Program-made: the position numbers and the translations under genes
Notes under the pieces: generated by a model
What the model was told of the DNA's origin: nothing
The model's input: the letters and a program-made list of their open reading frames with translations, nothing else
Databases searched by the model: none
From: Astropecten irregularis
Taxonomy: Eukaryota > Echinodermata > Asteroidea > Paxillosida > Astropectinidae
Assembly (NCBI GenBank): GCA_963971285.1
Contig: OZ020248.1
Coordinates: 11,904,001-11,968,000, forward strand
Direction of reading: 5' to 3'
Length of the DNA stretch: 64,000 nt
In this document: in pieces, positions 7,811 to 21,149 of the stretch
Layout: each line of letters starts with the position of its first letter
How positions within the stretch are numbered: position 1 is the stretch's first letter

Positions 7811-10800
7811 GTAGCCGTCAAAACACTGATGAAGAATTGTTTGACTAACATTTTTGTGCTAGAGTTGCAAATAACTCCTTCAACATTGAGCCGATCAAGC
7901 TGAAAACGGCACAAAATGTAGCCCCAGATGTTCCCTACAGGAAAATAGCCTAGTTGTTACATTTCCAAGGCATTTACATGGCCAAAAGTTCAAGTAAAGC
8001 ACGACTTGTTCCAAGTGAAATCAACAAAGTAGCCGTCAAAACACTGTAAAATAACTGTTTGACTAACATTTTTGTGCTATAGAGTTGCAAATTACTCCTT
8101 CAATACTGAGCCGATCAAGCTGAAAACTGCCCAAAATGTAGCCCCAGATGTTCCCTAGAGGAAAATAGCATATTCGTCACATTTCCATGGCATTTTCACG
8201 GCCAAAAGTTCAAGTATAGCACGACTTGTATCAGGTGAAATCAACCCGGTTGCCGTCAAAACACTGAAAAATAACTGTTTGACTAACATTTTTGTGCTAG
8301 AGTTGCAAATAACTCCTTCAATACTGAGCCGATCAAGCTGAAAACTGCACAAAATGTAGCCCCAGATGTTCCCTACAGGATAGTAGCCTAGTTGTTACAT
8401 TTCCAAGGCATTTATATGGCCAAAAGTTCAAGTATAGCACGACTTGTTCCATGTGAAATCAACCCGGTTGCCGTCAAAACACGGCGAAAGAACTGTTTGA
8501 TTAACATTTTTGTGCTAGAGTTGCCAATAACTCCTTGAATACTGAGCCGATCAAGCTGAAAAATACACAAAATGTAGCCCCAGATGTTCCCTACAGGAAA
8601 ATAACGTATTCGTCACATTTCCATGGCATTTTCACGGCCAAAAATTCAAGTATAGCACGACTTGTTCCATGTGAAATCAACCCGGTTGCCGTCAAAACAC
8701 TGCGAAAGAACTGTTTGACTAACATTTTTGTGCTAGAGTTGCAAATAACTCCTTCAATACTGAGCCGATCAAGCTGAAAACTGCACAAAATGTAGCCCCA
8801 GATGTTCCCTACAGGATAGTAGCATAGTTGTTACATTTCCAAGGCATTTATATGGCCAAAAGGTCAAGTAAAGCACGACTTGTTCCAAGTGAAATCAACC
8901 CAGTAGCCGTCAAAACACTGATGAAGAATTGTTTGACTAACATTTTTGTGCTAGAGTTGCAAATAACTCCTACAACATTGAGCCGATCAAGCTGAAAACG
9001 GCACAAAATGTAGCCCCAGATGTTCCCTACAGGAAAATAGCCTAGTTGTTACATTTCCAAGGCATTTACATGGCCAAAAGTTCAAGTAAAGCACGACTTG
9101 TTCCAAGTGAAATCAACAAAGTAGCCGTCAAAACACTGTAAAATAACTGTTTGACTAACATTTTTGTGCTATAGAGTTGCAAATTACTCCTTCAATACTG
9201 AGCCGATCAAGCTGAAAACTGCACAAAATGTAGCCCCAGATGTTCTCTAGAGGAAAATAGCATATTCGTCACATTTCCATGGCATTTTCACGGCCAAAAG
9301 TTCAAGTATAGCACGACTTGTATCAGGTGAAATCAACCCGGTTGCCGTCAAAACACTGAAAAATAACTGTTTGACTAACATTTTTGTGCTAGAGTTGCAA
9401 ATAACTCCTTCAATACTGAGCCGATCAAGCTGAAAACTGCACAAAATGTAGCCCCAGATGTTCCCTACAGGATAGTAGCCTAGTTGTTACATTTCCAAGG
9501 CATTTATATGGCCAAAAGTTCAAGTATAGCACGACTTGTTCCATGTGAAATCAACCCGGTTGCCGTCAAAACACGGCGAAAGAACTGTTTGATTAACATT
9601 TTTGTGCTAGAGTTGCCAATAACTCCTTGAATACTGAGCCGATCAAGCTGAAAAATACACAAAATGTAGCCCCAGATGTTCCCTACAGGAAAATAACGTA
9701 TTCGTCACATTTCCATGGCATTTTCACGGCCAAAAATTCAAGTATAGCACGACTTGTTCCATGTGAAATCAACCCGGTTGCCGTCAAAACACTGCGAAAG
9801 AACTGTTTGACTAACATTTTTGTGCTAGAGTTGCAAATAACTCCTTCAATACTGAGCCGATCAAGCTGAAAACTGCACAAAATGTAGCCCCAGATGTTCA
9901 CTACAGGATAGTAGCATAGTTGTTACATTTCCAAGGCATTTATATGGCCAAAAGGTCAAGTAAAGCACGACTTGTTCCAAGTGAAATCAACCCAGTAGCC
10001 GTCAAAACACTGATGAAGAATTGTTTGACTAACATTTTTGTGCTAGAGTTGCAAATAACTCCTTCAACATTGAGCCGATCAAGCTGAAAACTGCACAAAA
10101 TGTAGCCCCAGATGTTCCCTACAGGAAAATAGCCTAGTTGTTACATTTCCAAGGCATTTACATGGCCAAAAGTTCAAGTAAAGCACGACTTGTTCCAAGT
10201 GAAATCAACAAAGTAGCCGTCAAAACACTGTAAAATAACTGTTTGACTAACATTTTTGTGCTATAGAGTTGCAAATTACTCCTTCAATACTGAGCCGATC
10301 AAGCTGAAAACTGCACAAAATGTAGCCCCAGATGTTCCCTAGAGGAAAATAGCATATTCGTCACATTTCCATGGCATTTTCACGGCCAAAAGTTCAAGTA
10401 TAGCACGACTTGTATCAGGTGAAATCAACCCGGTTGCCGTCAAAACACTGAAAAATAACTGTTTGACTAACATTTTTGTGCTAGAGTTGCAAATAACTCC
10501 TTCAATACTGAGCCGATCAAGCTGAAAACTGCACAAAATGTAGCCCCAGATGTTCCCTACAGGATAGTAGCCTAGTTGTTACATTTCCAAGGCATTTATA
10601 TGGCCAAAAGTTCAAGTATAGCACGACTTGTTCCATGTGAAATCAACCCGGTTGCCGTCAAAACACGGCGAAAGAACTGTTTGATTAACATTTTTGTGCT
10701 AGAGTTGCCAATAACTCCTTGAATACTGAGCCGATCAAGCTGAAAAATACACAAAATGTAGCCCCAGATGTTCCCTACAGGAAAATAACGTATTCGTCAC

Positions 10801-11105
10801 ATTTCCATGGCATTTTCACGGCCAAAAATTCAAGTATAGCACGACTTGTTCCATGTGAAATCAACCCGGTTGCCGTCAAAACACTGCGAAAGAACTGTTT
10901 GACTAACATTTTTGTGCTAGAGTTGCAAATAACTCCTTCAATACTGAGCCGATCAAGCTGAAAACTGCACAAAATGTAGCCCCAGATGTTCCCTACAGGA
11001 TAGTAGCATAGTTGTTACATTTCCAAGGCATTTATATGGCCAAAAGGTCAAGTAAAGCACGACTTGTTCCAAGTGAAATCAACCCAGTAGCCGTCAAAAC
11101 ACTGT
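7811..11105 (+). repeat. 5-monomer higher-order repeat, 1092 bp unit
   Basis: Three copies start at 7877, 8969 and 10061. Monomers start at +0, +220, +438, +656 and +874. Classes alternate strictly A B A B A. Diagnostic features are CAACATTGAG at the first monomer, CCCTAGAGG with GCATATTCG at the second, AACACGGCGAAAG with TTTGATTAAC at the third, GAAAAATACAC with AACGTATTCG at the fourth, and AGCATAGTTG with AAAGGTCAAG at the fifth. The third copy leaves the pattern at about 11105, where the loop ATGAAGAA is replaced by TAAAATAA. Confidence 0.93.
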
Positions 11106-11810
11106 AAAATAACTGTTTGACTAACATTTTTGTGCTATAGAGTTGCAAATTACTCCTTCAATACTGAGCCGATCAAGCTGAAAACTGCACAAAATGTAGC
11201 CCCAGATGTTCCCTATAGGAAAATAGCGTATTCGTCACATTTCTATGGCATTTTCACGGCCAAAAGTTCAAGTATAGCACGACTTGTATCAGGTGAAATC
11301 AACCCGGTTGCCGTCAAAACACTGAAAAATAACTGTTTGAGTAACATTTTTGTGCTAGAGTTGCAAATAACTCCTTCAATACTGAGCCGATCAAGTTGAA
11401 AACTGCACAAAATGTAGCCCCAGATGTTCCCTACAGGAAAGAAACCTAGTTGTTAAATTTCCAAGGCATTTCTATGGCCGAAAGTTCAAGTATAGCACGA
11501 CTTGTTCCATGTGAAATCAACACGGTTGCCGTCAAAACACTGCGAAAGAACTGTTTGACTAACATTTTTGTGCTAGAGTTGCAAATAACTCCTTCAATAC
11601 TGAGCCGATCAAGCTGAAAACTGCACAAAATGTAGCCCCAGATGTTCCCTACAGGATAGTAGCCTAGTTGTTACATTTCCAAGGCATTTTCATGGCCGAA
11701 AGTTCAAGTAAAGCACGACTTGTTCCAAGTGAAATCAACAAAGTAGCCGTCAAAACACTGTAAAATAACTGTTTGACTAACATGTTTGTGCTATAGAGTT
11801 GCAAATTACT
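11106..11810 (+). repeat. Bridge monomers between HOR blocks
   Basis: This stretch holds the end of one monomer and the monomers starting at 11155, 11373 and 11591. The first is class B with CCCTATAGG and CACATTTCTATGG. The second is m1-like. The third is class A with GGCCGAAAG, AAAGCACG and AACAAAGTAGCC. The same succession recurs at about 24731-25388 and 28890-29547, so this looks like a fragment of the same ancestral segment used by the 19/20-mer further right. There is nothing non-satellite in it. Confidence 0.85.
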
Positions 11811-14433
11811 CCTTCAATACTGAGCCGATCAAGCTGAAAACTGCACAAAATGTAGCCCCAGATGTTCCCTACAGGAAAATAACGTATTCGTCACATTTCC
11901 ATGGCATTTTCACGGCCAAAAATTCAAGTATAGCACGACTTATTCCATGTGAAATCAACCCGGTTGCCGTCAAAACACTGCGAAAGAACTGTTTGACTAA
12001 CATTTTTGTGCTAGAGTTGCAAATAACTCCTTCAATACTGAGCCGATCAAGCTGAAAACTGCACAAAATGTAGCCCCAGATGTTCCCTACAGGATAGTAG
12101 CCTAGTTGTTACATTTCCAAGGCATTTATATGGCCAAAAGTTCAAGTAAAGCACGACTTGTTCCAAGTGAAATCAACAAAGTAGCCGTCAAAACACTGTA
12201 AAATAACTGTTTGACTAACATTTTTGTGCTATAGAGTTGCAAATTACTCCTTCAATACTGAGCCGATCAAGCTGAAAACTGCACAAAATGTAGCCCAAGA
12301 TGTTCCCTACAGGAAAATAGCGTATTCGTTACATTTCCATGGCATTTTCACGGCCAAAATTTCAAGTATAGCACGACTTGTTCCATGTGAATTCAACCCG
12401 GTTGCCGTCAAAACACTGCGAAAGAACTGTTTGACTAACATTTTTGTGCTAGAGTTGCAAATAACTCCTTCAATACTGAGCCGATCAAGTTGAAAACTGC
12501 ACAAAATGTAGCCCCAGATGTTCCCTACAGGATAGTAGCCTAGTTGTTACATTTCCAAGGCATTTATATGGCCAAAAGTTCAAGTAAAGCACGACTTGTT
12601 CCAAGTGAAATCAACCCAGTAGCCGTCAAAACACTGAAAAAGAACTGTTTGACAAACATTTTTGTGCTAGAGTTGGAATTAACTCCTTCAATACTGAGCC
12701 GATCAAGCTGAAAACTGCACAAATTGTAGCCCCAGATGTTCCCTATAGAAAAAGAGCGTATTCGTCACATTTCCAAGCCATTTTCATAGCCGAAAGTTCA
12801 AGTATAGCACGACTTGTACCAAGTGAAATCAACCCGGTTGCCGTCAAAACACTGTATATAAAATAACTGTTTGACTAACATTTTTGTGCTAGAGTTGCAA
12901 ATAACTCCTTCAATACTGAGCCGATAAAGTTGAAAACTGCACAAAATGTAACCCCAGATGTTCCATACAGGATAGTAGCCTAGTTGTTACATTTCCAAGG
13001 CATTTTCATGGCTAAAAGTTCAAGTATAGCACGACTTGTACCAAGTGAAACCAACACAGTAGCCGTCAAAACACTGATAAAGAATTGTTTGACTAACATT
13101 TTTGTGCTAGAGTTGCAAACAAATCCTTCAATACTGAGCCGATCAAGCTAAAAACTGCACAAAATGTAGCCCCAGATGTTCCCTACAGGATAGTAGCCTA
13201 GTTGTTACATTTCCAAGGCATTTTCATGGCCGAAAGTTCAAGTATAGCACGACTTGTACCAAGTGAAAACAACCAAGTAGCCGTCAAAACACTGATGAAG
13301 AATTGTTTGACTAACATTTTTGTGTTAGAGTTGCAAATAACTCCTTCAACATTGAGCCGATCAAGCTGAAAACTGCACAAAATGTAGCCCCAGATGTTCC
13401 CTACAGGAAAATAGCCTAGTTGTTACATTTCCAAGGCATTTACATGGCCAAAAGTTCAAGTAAAGCACGACTTGTTCCAAGTGAAATCAACAAAGTAGCC
13501 GTCAAAACACTGTAAAATAACTGTTTGACTAACATTTTTGTGCTATAGAGTTGCAAATTACTCCTTCAATACTGAGCCGATCAAGCTGAAAACTGCACAA
13601 AATGTAGCCCCAGATGTTCCCTAGAGGAAAATAGCGTATTCGTCACATTTCCATGGCATTTTCACGGCCAAAAGTTCAAGTATAGCACGACTTGTATCAG
13701 GTGAAATCAACCCGGTTGCCGTCAAAACACTGAAAAATAACTGTTTGACTAACATTTTTGTGCTAGAGTTGCAAATAACTCCTTCAATACTGAGCCGATC
13801 AAGCTGAAAACTGCACAAAATGTAGCCCCAGATGTTCCCTACAGGATAGTAGCCTTGTTGTTACATTTCCAAGGCATTTATATGGCCAAAAGTTCAAGTA
13901 TAGCACGACTTGTTCCATGTGAAATCAACCCGGTTGCCGTCAAAACACGGCGAAAGAACTGTTTGATTAACATTTTTGTGCTAGAGTTGCCAATAACTCC
14001 TTGAATACTGAGCCGATCAAGCTGAAAAATACACAAAATGTAGCCCCAGATTTCCCTACAGGATAGTAGCCTAGTTGTTACATTTCCAAGGCATTTTCAA
14101 GGCCGAAAGTTCAAGTATAGAACGACTTGTACCAAGTGAAAACAACCAAGTAGCCGTCAAAACACTGATAAAGAACTGTTTGACAAACATGTTTGTGCTA
14201 GAGTTGCAAATAACTCCTTCAATACTGAGCCGATCAAGCTGAAAACTGCACAAAATGTAGCCCCAGATGTTCCCTACAGGATAGTAGCCTAGTTGTTACA
14301 TTTCCAAGCCATTTTCATAGCCGAAAGTTCAAGTATAGCACGACTTGTACCAAGTGAAACCAACCCAGTAGCCGTCAAAACACTGATAAAGAACTGTTTG
14401 ACTAACATTTTTGTGCTAGAGTTGCAAATAACT

Positions 14434-14656
14434 CCTTCAAAATTGAGTCGATCAAGCTGAAAAACTGCACAAAATGTAGCCCCAGATGTTCCCTACAGGA
14501 AAATAGCCTATAGTTGTTAAATTTCCAAGGCATTTTCATGGCCAAAAGTTCAAGTAAAGCACGACTTGTTCCAAGTGAAATCAACCCAGTAGCCGTCAAA
14601 ACACTGTAAAATAACTGTTTGACTAACATTTTTGTGCTATAGAGTTGCAAATTACT
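14434..14656 (+). repeat. 223 bp monomer with three small insertions
   Basis: The monomer has TTCAAAATTGAGTCGATC, an extra A in CTGAAAAACTGC, an extra TA in GCCTATAGTTGTTAAAT, and the usual TA in GCTATAGAG. The TA inserted within the class A site splits the sequence that otherwise resembles a Pol III A box. Copies lie at 21221, 23194, 51231 and 53420; a later relative at 62833 has GAGTCGGTC and lacks the TA inside the class A site. Confidence 0.88.
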
Positions 14657-17600
14657 CCTTCAATACTGAGCCGATCAAGCTGAAAACTGCACAAAATGTA
14701 GCCCCAGATGTTCCCTACGGGAAAATAGCGTATTCGTCACATTTCCATGGCATTTTCACGGCCAAAAGTTCAAGTATAGCACGACTTGTATCAGGTGAAA
14801 CCAACACAGTAGCCGTCAAAACACTGAAAAAGAACTGTTTGACAAATATTTTTGTGCTAGAGTTGGAATTAACTCCTTCAATACTGAGCCGATCAAGCTG
14901 AAAACTGCACAAAATGTAGCCCCAGATGTTCCCTATAGAAAAAGAGCGTATTCGTCACATTTCCAAGCCTTTTTCATAGCCGAAAGTTCAAGTATAGCAC
15001 GACTTGTACCAAGTGAAATCAACCCGGTTGCCGTCAAAACACTGTATATAAAATAACTGTTTGACTAACATTTTTGTGCTAGAGTTGCAAATAACTCCTT
15101 CAATACTGAGCCGATCAAGTTGAAAACTGCACAAAATGTAACCCCAGATGTTCCATACAGGATAGTAGCCTAGTTGTTACATTTCCAAGGCATTTTCATG
15201 GCCGAAAGTTCAAGTATAGCACGACTTGTACCAAGTGAAACCAACACAGTAGCCGTCAAAACACTGATAAAGAATTGTTTGACTAACATTTTTGTGCTAG
15301 AGTTGCAAACAAATCCTTCAATACTGAGCCGATCAAGCTAAAAACTGCGTAAAATGTAGCCCCAGATGTTCCCTACAGGATAGTAGCCTAGTTGTTACAT
15401 TTCCAAGGCATTTTCATGGCCAAAAGTTCAAGTAAAGCACGACTTGTTCCAAGTGAAAACAACCAAGTAGCCGTCAAAACACTGATAAAGAATTGTTTGA
15501 CTAACATTTTTGTGCTAGAGTTGCAAATTACTCCTTCAATACTGAGCCGATCAAGCTGAAAACTGCACAAAATGTAGCCCCAGATGTTCCCTACAGGAAA
15601 ATAACGTATTCGTCACATTTCCATGACATTTTCACGGCCAAAAATTCAAGTATAGCACGACTTGTTCCATGTGAAATCAACCCGGTTGCCGTCAAAACAC
15701 TGCGAAAGAACTGTTTGACTAACATTTTTGTGCTAGAGTTGCAAATAACTCCTTCAATACTGAGCCGATCAAGCTGAAAACTGCACAAAATGTAGCCCCA
15801 GATGTTCCCTACAGGATAGTAGCCTAGTTGTTACATTTCCAAGGCATTTATATGGCCAAAAGTTCAAGTAAAGCACGACTTGTTCCAAGTGAAATCAACA
15901 AAGTAGCCGTCAAAACACTGTAAAATAACTGTTTGACTAACATTTTTGTGCTATAGAGTTGCAAATTACTCCTTCAATACTGAGCCGATCAAGCTGAAAA
16001 CTGCACAAAATGTAGCCCAAGATGTTCCCTACAGGAAAATAGCGTATTCGTTACATTTCCATGGCATTTTCACGGCCAAAATTTCAAGTATAGCACGACT
16101 TGTTCCATGTGAATTCAACCCGGTTGCCGTCAAAACACTGCGAAAGAACTGTTTGACTAACATTTTTGTGCTAGAGTTGCAAATAACTCCTTCAATACTG
16201 AGCCGATCAAGTTGAAAACTGCACAAAATGTAGCCCCAGATGTTCCCTACAGGATAGTAGCCTAGTTGTTACATTTCCAAGGCATTTATATGGCCAAAAG
16301 TTCAAGTAAAGCACGACTTGTTCCAAGTGAAATCAACCCAGTAGCCGTCAAAACACTGAAAAAGAACTGTTTGACAAACATTTTTGTGCTAGAGTTGGAA
16401 TTAACTCCTTCAATACTGAGCCGATCAAGCTGAAAACTGCACAAATTGTAGCCCCAGATGTTCCCTATAGAAAAAGAGCGTATTCGTCACATTTCCAAGC
16501 CATTTTCATAGCCGAAAGTTCAAGTATAGCACGACTTGTACCAAGTGAAATCAACCCGGTTGCCGTCAAAACACTGTATATAAAATAACTGTTTGACTAA
16601 CATTTTTGTGCTAGAGTTGCAAATAACTCCTTCAATACTGAGCCGATAAAGTTGAAAACTGCACAAAATGTAACCCCAGATGTTCCATACAGGATAGTAG
16701 CCTAGTTGTTACATTTCCAAGGCATTTTCATGGCTAAAAGTTCAAGTATAGCACGACTTGTACCAAGTGAAACCAACACAGTAGCCGTCAAAACACTGAT
16801 AAAGAATTGTTTGACTAACATTTTTGTGCTAGAGTTGCAAACAAATCCTTCAATACTGAGCCGATCAAGCTAAAAACTGCACAAAATGTAGCCCCAGATG
16901 TTCCCTACAGGATAGTAGCCTAGTTGTTACATTTCCAAGGCATTTTCATGGCCGAAAGTTCAAGTATAGCACGACTTGTACCAAGTGAAAACAACCAAGT
17001 AGCCGTCAAAACACTGATGAAGAATTGTTTGACTAACATTTTTGTGTTAGAGTTGCAAATAACTCCTTCAACATTGAGCCGATCAAGCTGAAAACTGCAC
17101 AAAATGTAGCCCCAGATGTTCCCTACAGGAAAATAGCCTAGTTGTTACATTTCCAAGGCATTTACATGGCCAAAAGTTCAAGTAAAGCACGACTTGTTCC
17201 AAGTGAAATCAACAAAGTAGCCGTCAAAACACTGTAAAATAACTGTTTGACTAACATTTTTGTGCTATAGAGTTGCAAATTACTCCTTCAATACTGAGCC
17301 GATCAAGCTGAAAACTGCACAAAATGTAGCCCCAGATGTTCCCTAGAGGAAAATAGCGTATTCGTCACATTTCCATGGCATTTTCACGGCCAAAAGTTCA
17401 AGTATAGCACGACTTGTATCAGGTGAAATCAACCCGGTTGCCGTCAAAACACTGAAAAATAACTGTTTGACTAACATTTTTGTGCTAGAGTTGCAAATAA
17501 CTCCTTCAATACTGAGCCGATCAAGCTGAAAACTGCACAAAATGTAGCCCCAGATGTTCCCTACAGGATAGTAGCCTTGTTGTTACATTTCCAAGGCATT

Positions 17601-17720
17601 TATATGGCCAAAAGTTCAAGTATAGCACGACTTGTTCCATGTGAAATCAACCCGGTTGCCGTCAAAACACGGCGAAAGAACTGTTTGATTAACATTTTTG
17701 TGCTAGAGTTGCAAATAACT

Positions 17721-17939
17721 CCTTTAATACTGAGCCGATCAAGCTAAAAACTGCACAAAATGTAGCCCCACATGTTCCTATACAGGAAAATAGCGTATTC
17801 GTCACATTTACAAGGCATTTTCATGGCCGAAAGTTCAAGTATAGCACGACTTGTATCAGGTGAAAACAACACAGTAGCCGTCAAAACACTGAAAAAGAAC
17901 TGTTTGACAAACATTTTTGTGCTAGAGTTGGAATTAACT
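17721..17939 (+). repeat. m3-type monomer replacing four monomers in 17-mer copy 2
   Basis: In copies 1 and 3 of the 17-mer, four monomers (13999-14874 in copy 1, 876 bp) occupy this place. In copy 2 there is a single 219 bp m3-type monomer starting CCTTTAATACTG, with CATGTTCCTATACAGG and class B GCGTATTCGTCAC. The length change of 657 bp is exactly the difference between 3722 and 3065. Both flanks resume the normal order: AACACGGCGAAAG upstream, CCCTATAGAAAAAGAGCG downstream. A double unequal exchange or a conversion with a 9-mer-like donor would produce this. Confidence 0.85.
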
Positions 17940-20900
17940 CCTTCAATACTGAGCCGATCAAGCTGAAAACTGCACAAAATGTAGCCCCAGATGTTCCCTA
18001 TAGAAAAAGAGCGTATTCGTCACATTTCCAAGCCTTTTTCATAGCCGAAAGTTCAAGTATAGCACGACTTGTACCAAGTGAAATCAACCCGGTTGCCGTC
18101 AAAACACTGTATATAAAATAACTGTTTGACTAACATTTTTGTGCTAGAGTTGCAAATAACTCCTTCAATACTGAGCCGATCAAGTTGAAAACTGCACAAA
18201 ATGTAACCCCAGATGTTCCATACAGGATAGTAGCCTAGTTGTTACATTTCCAAGGCATTTTCATGGCCGAAAGTTCAAGTATAGCACGACTTGTACCAAG
18301 TGAAACCAACACAGTAGCCGTCAAAACACTGATAAAGAATTGTTTGACTAACATTTTTGTGCTAGAGTTGCAAACAAATCCTTCAATACTGAGCCGATCA
18401 AGCTAAAAACTGCGTAAAATGTAGCCCCAGATGTTCCCTACAGGATAGTAGCCTAGTTGTTACATTTCCAAGGCATTTTCATGGCCAAAAGTTCAAGTAA
18501 AGCACGACTTGTTCCAAGTGAAAACAACCAAGTAGCCGTCAAAACACTGATAAAGAATTGTTTGACTAACATTTTTGTGCTAGAGTTGCAAATTACTCCT
18601 TCAATACTGAGCCGATCAAGCTGAAAACTGCACAAAATGTAGCCCCAGATGTTCCCTACAGGAAAATAACGTATTCGTCACATTTCCATGACATTTTCAC
18701 GGCCAAAAATTCAAGTATAGCACGACTTGTTCCATGTGAAATCAACCCGGTTGCCGTCAAAACACTGCGAAAGAACTGTTTGACTAACATTTTTGTGCTA
18801 GAGTTGCAAATAACTCCTTCAATACTGAGCCGATCAAGCTGAAAACTGCACAAAATGTAGCCCCAGATGTTCCCTACAGGATAGTAGCCTAGTTGTTACA
18901 TTTCCAAGGCATTTATATGGCCAAAAGTTCAAGTAAAGCACGACTTGTTCCAAGTGAAATCAACAAAGTAGCCGTCAAAACACTGTAAAATAACTGTTTG
19001 ACTAACATTTTTGTGCTATAGAGTTGCAAATTACTCCTTCAATACTGAGCCGATCAAGCTGAAAACTGCACAAAATGTAGCCCAAGATGTTCCCTACAGG
19101 AAAATAGCGTATTCGTTACATTTCCATGGCATTTTCACGGCCAAAATTTCAAGTATAGCACGACTTGTTCCATGTGAATTCAACCCGGTTGCCGTCAAAA
19201 CACTGCGAAAGAACTGTTTGACTAACATTTTTGTGCTAGAGTTGCAAATAACTCCTTCAATACTGAGCCGATCAAGTTGAAAACTGCACAAAATGTAGCC
19301 CCAGATGTTCCCTACAGGATAGTAGCCTAGTTGTTACATTTCCAAGGCATTTATATGGCCAAAAGTTCAAGTAAAGCACGACTTGTTCCAAGTGAAATCA
19401 ACCCAGTAGCCGTCAAAACACTGAAAAAGAACTGTTTGACAAACATTTTTGTGCTAGAGTTGGAATTAACTCCTTCAATACTGAGCCGATCAAGCTGAAA
19501 ACTGCACAAATTGTAGCCCCAGATGTTCCCTATAGAAAAAGAGCGTATTCGTCACATTTCCAAGCCATTTTCATAGCCGAAAGTTCAAGTATAGCACGAC
19601 TTGTACCAAGTGAAATCAACCCGGTTGCCGTCAAAACACTGTATATAAAATAACTGTTTGACTAACATTTTTGTGCTAGAGTTGCAAATAACTCCTTCAA
19701 TACTGAGCCGATAAAGTTGAAAACTGCACAAAATGTAACCCCAGATGTTCCATACAGGATAGTAGCCTAGTTGTTACATTTCCAAGGCATTTTCATGGCT
19801 AAAAGTTCAAGTATAGCACGACTTGTACCAAGTGAAACCAACACAGTAGCCGTCAAAACACTGATAAAGAATTGTTTGACTAACATTTTTGTGCTAGAGT
19901 TGCAAACAAATCCTTCAATACTGAGCCGATCAAGCTAAAAACTGCACAAAATGTAGCCCCAGATGTTCCCTACAGGATAGTAGCCTAGTTGTTACATTTC
20001 CAAGGCATTTTCATGGCCGAAAGTTCAAGTATAGCACGACTTGTACCAAGTGAAAACAACCAAGTAGCCGTCAAAACACTGATGAAGAATTGTTTGACTA
20101 ACATTTTTGTGTTAGAGTTGCAAATAACTCCTTCAACATTGAGCCGATCAAGCTGAAAACTGCACAAAATGTAGCCCCAGATGTTCCCTACAGGAAAATA
20201 GCCTAGTTGTTACATTTCCAAGGCATTTACATGGCCAAAAGTTCAAGTAAAGCACGACTTGTTCCAAGTGAAATCAACAAAGTAGCCGTCAAAACACTGT
20301 AAAATAACTGTTTGACTAACATTTTTGTGCTATAGAGTTGCAAATTACTCCTTCAATACTGAGCCGATCAAGCTGAAAACTGCACAAAATGTAGCCCCAG
20401 ATGTTCCCTAGAGGAAAATAGCGTATTCGTCACATTTCCATGGCATTTTCACGGCCAAAAGTTCAAGTATAGCACGACTTGTATCAGGTGAAATCAACCC
20501 GGTTGCCGTCAAAACACTGAAAAATAACTGTTTGACTAACATTTTTGTGCTAGAGTTGCAAATAACTCCTTCAATACTGAGCCGATCAAGCTGAAAACTG
20601 CACAAAATGTAGCCCCAGATGTTCCCTACAGGATAGTAGCCTTGTTGTTACATTTCCAAGGCATTTATATGGCCAAAAGTTCAAGTATAGCACGACTTGT
20701 TCCATGTGAAATCAACCCGGTTGCCGTCAAAACACGGCGAAAGAACTGTTTGATTAACATTTTTGTGCTAGAGTTGCCAATAACTCCTTGAATACTGAGC
20801 CGATCAAGCTGAAAAATACACAAAATGTAGCCCCAGATTTCCCTACAGGATAGTAGCCTAGTTGTTACATTTCCAAGGCATTTTCAAGGCCGAAAGTTCA

Positions 20901-21149
20901 AGTATAGAACGACTTGTACCAAGTGAAAACAACCAAGTAGCCGTCAAAACACTGATAAAGAACTGTTTGACAAACATGTTTGTGCTAGAGTTGCAAATAA
21001 CTCCTTCAATACTGAGCCGATCAAGCTGAAAACTGCACAAAATGTAGCCCCAGATGTTCCCTACAGGATAGTAGCCTAGTTGTTACATTTCCAAGCCATT
21101 TTCATAGCCGAAAGTTCAAGTATAGCACGACTTGTACCAAGTGAAACCA

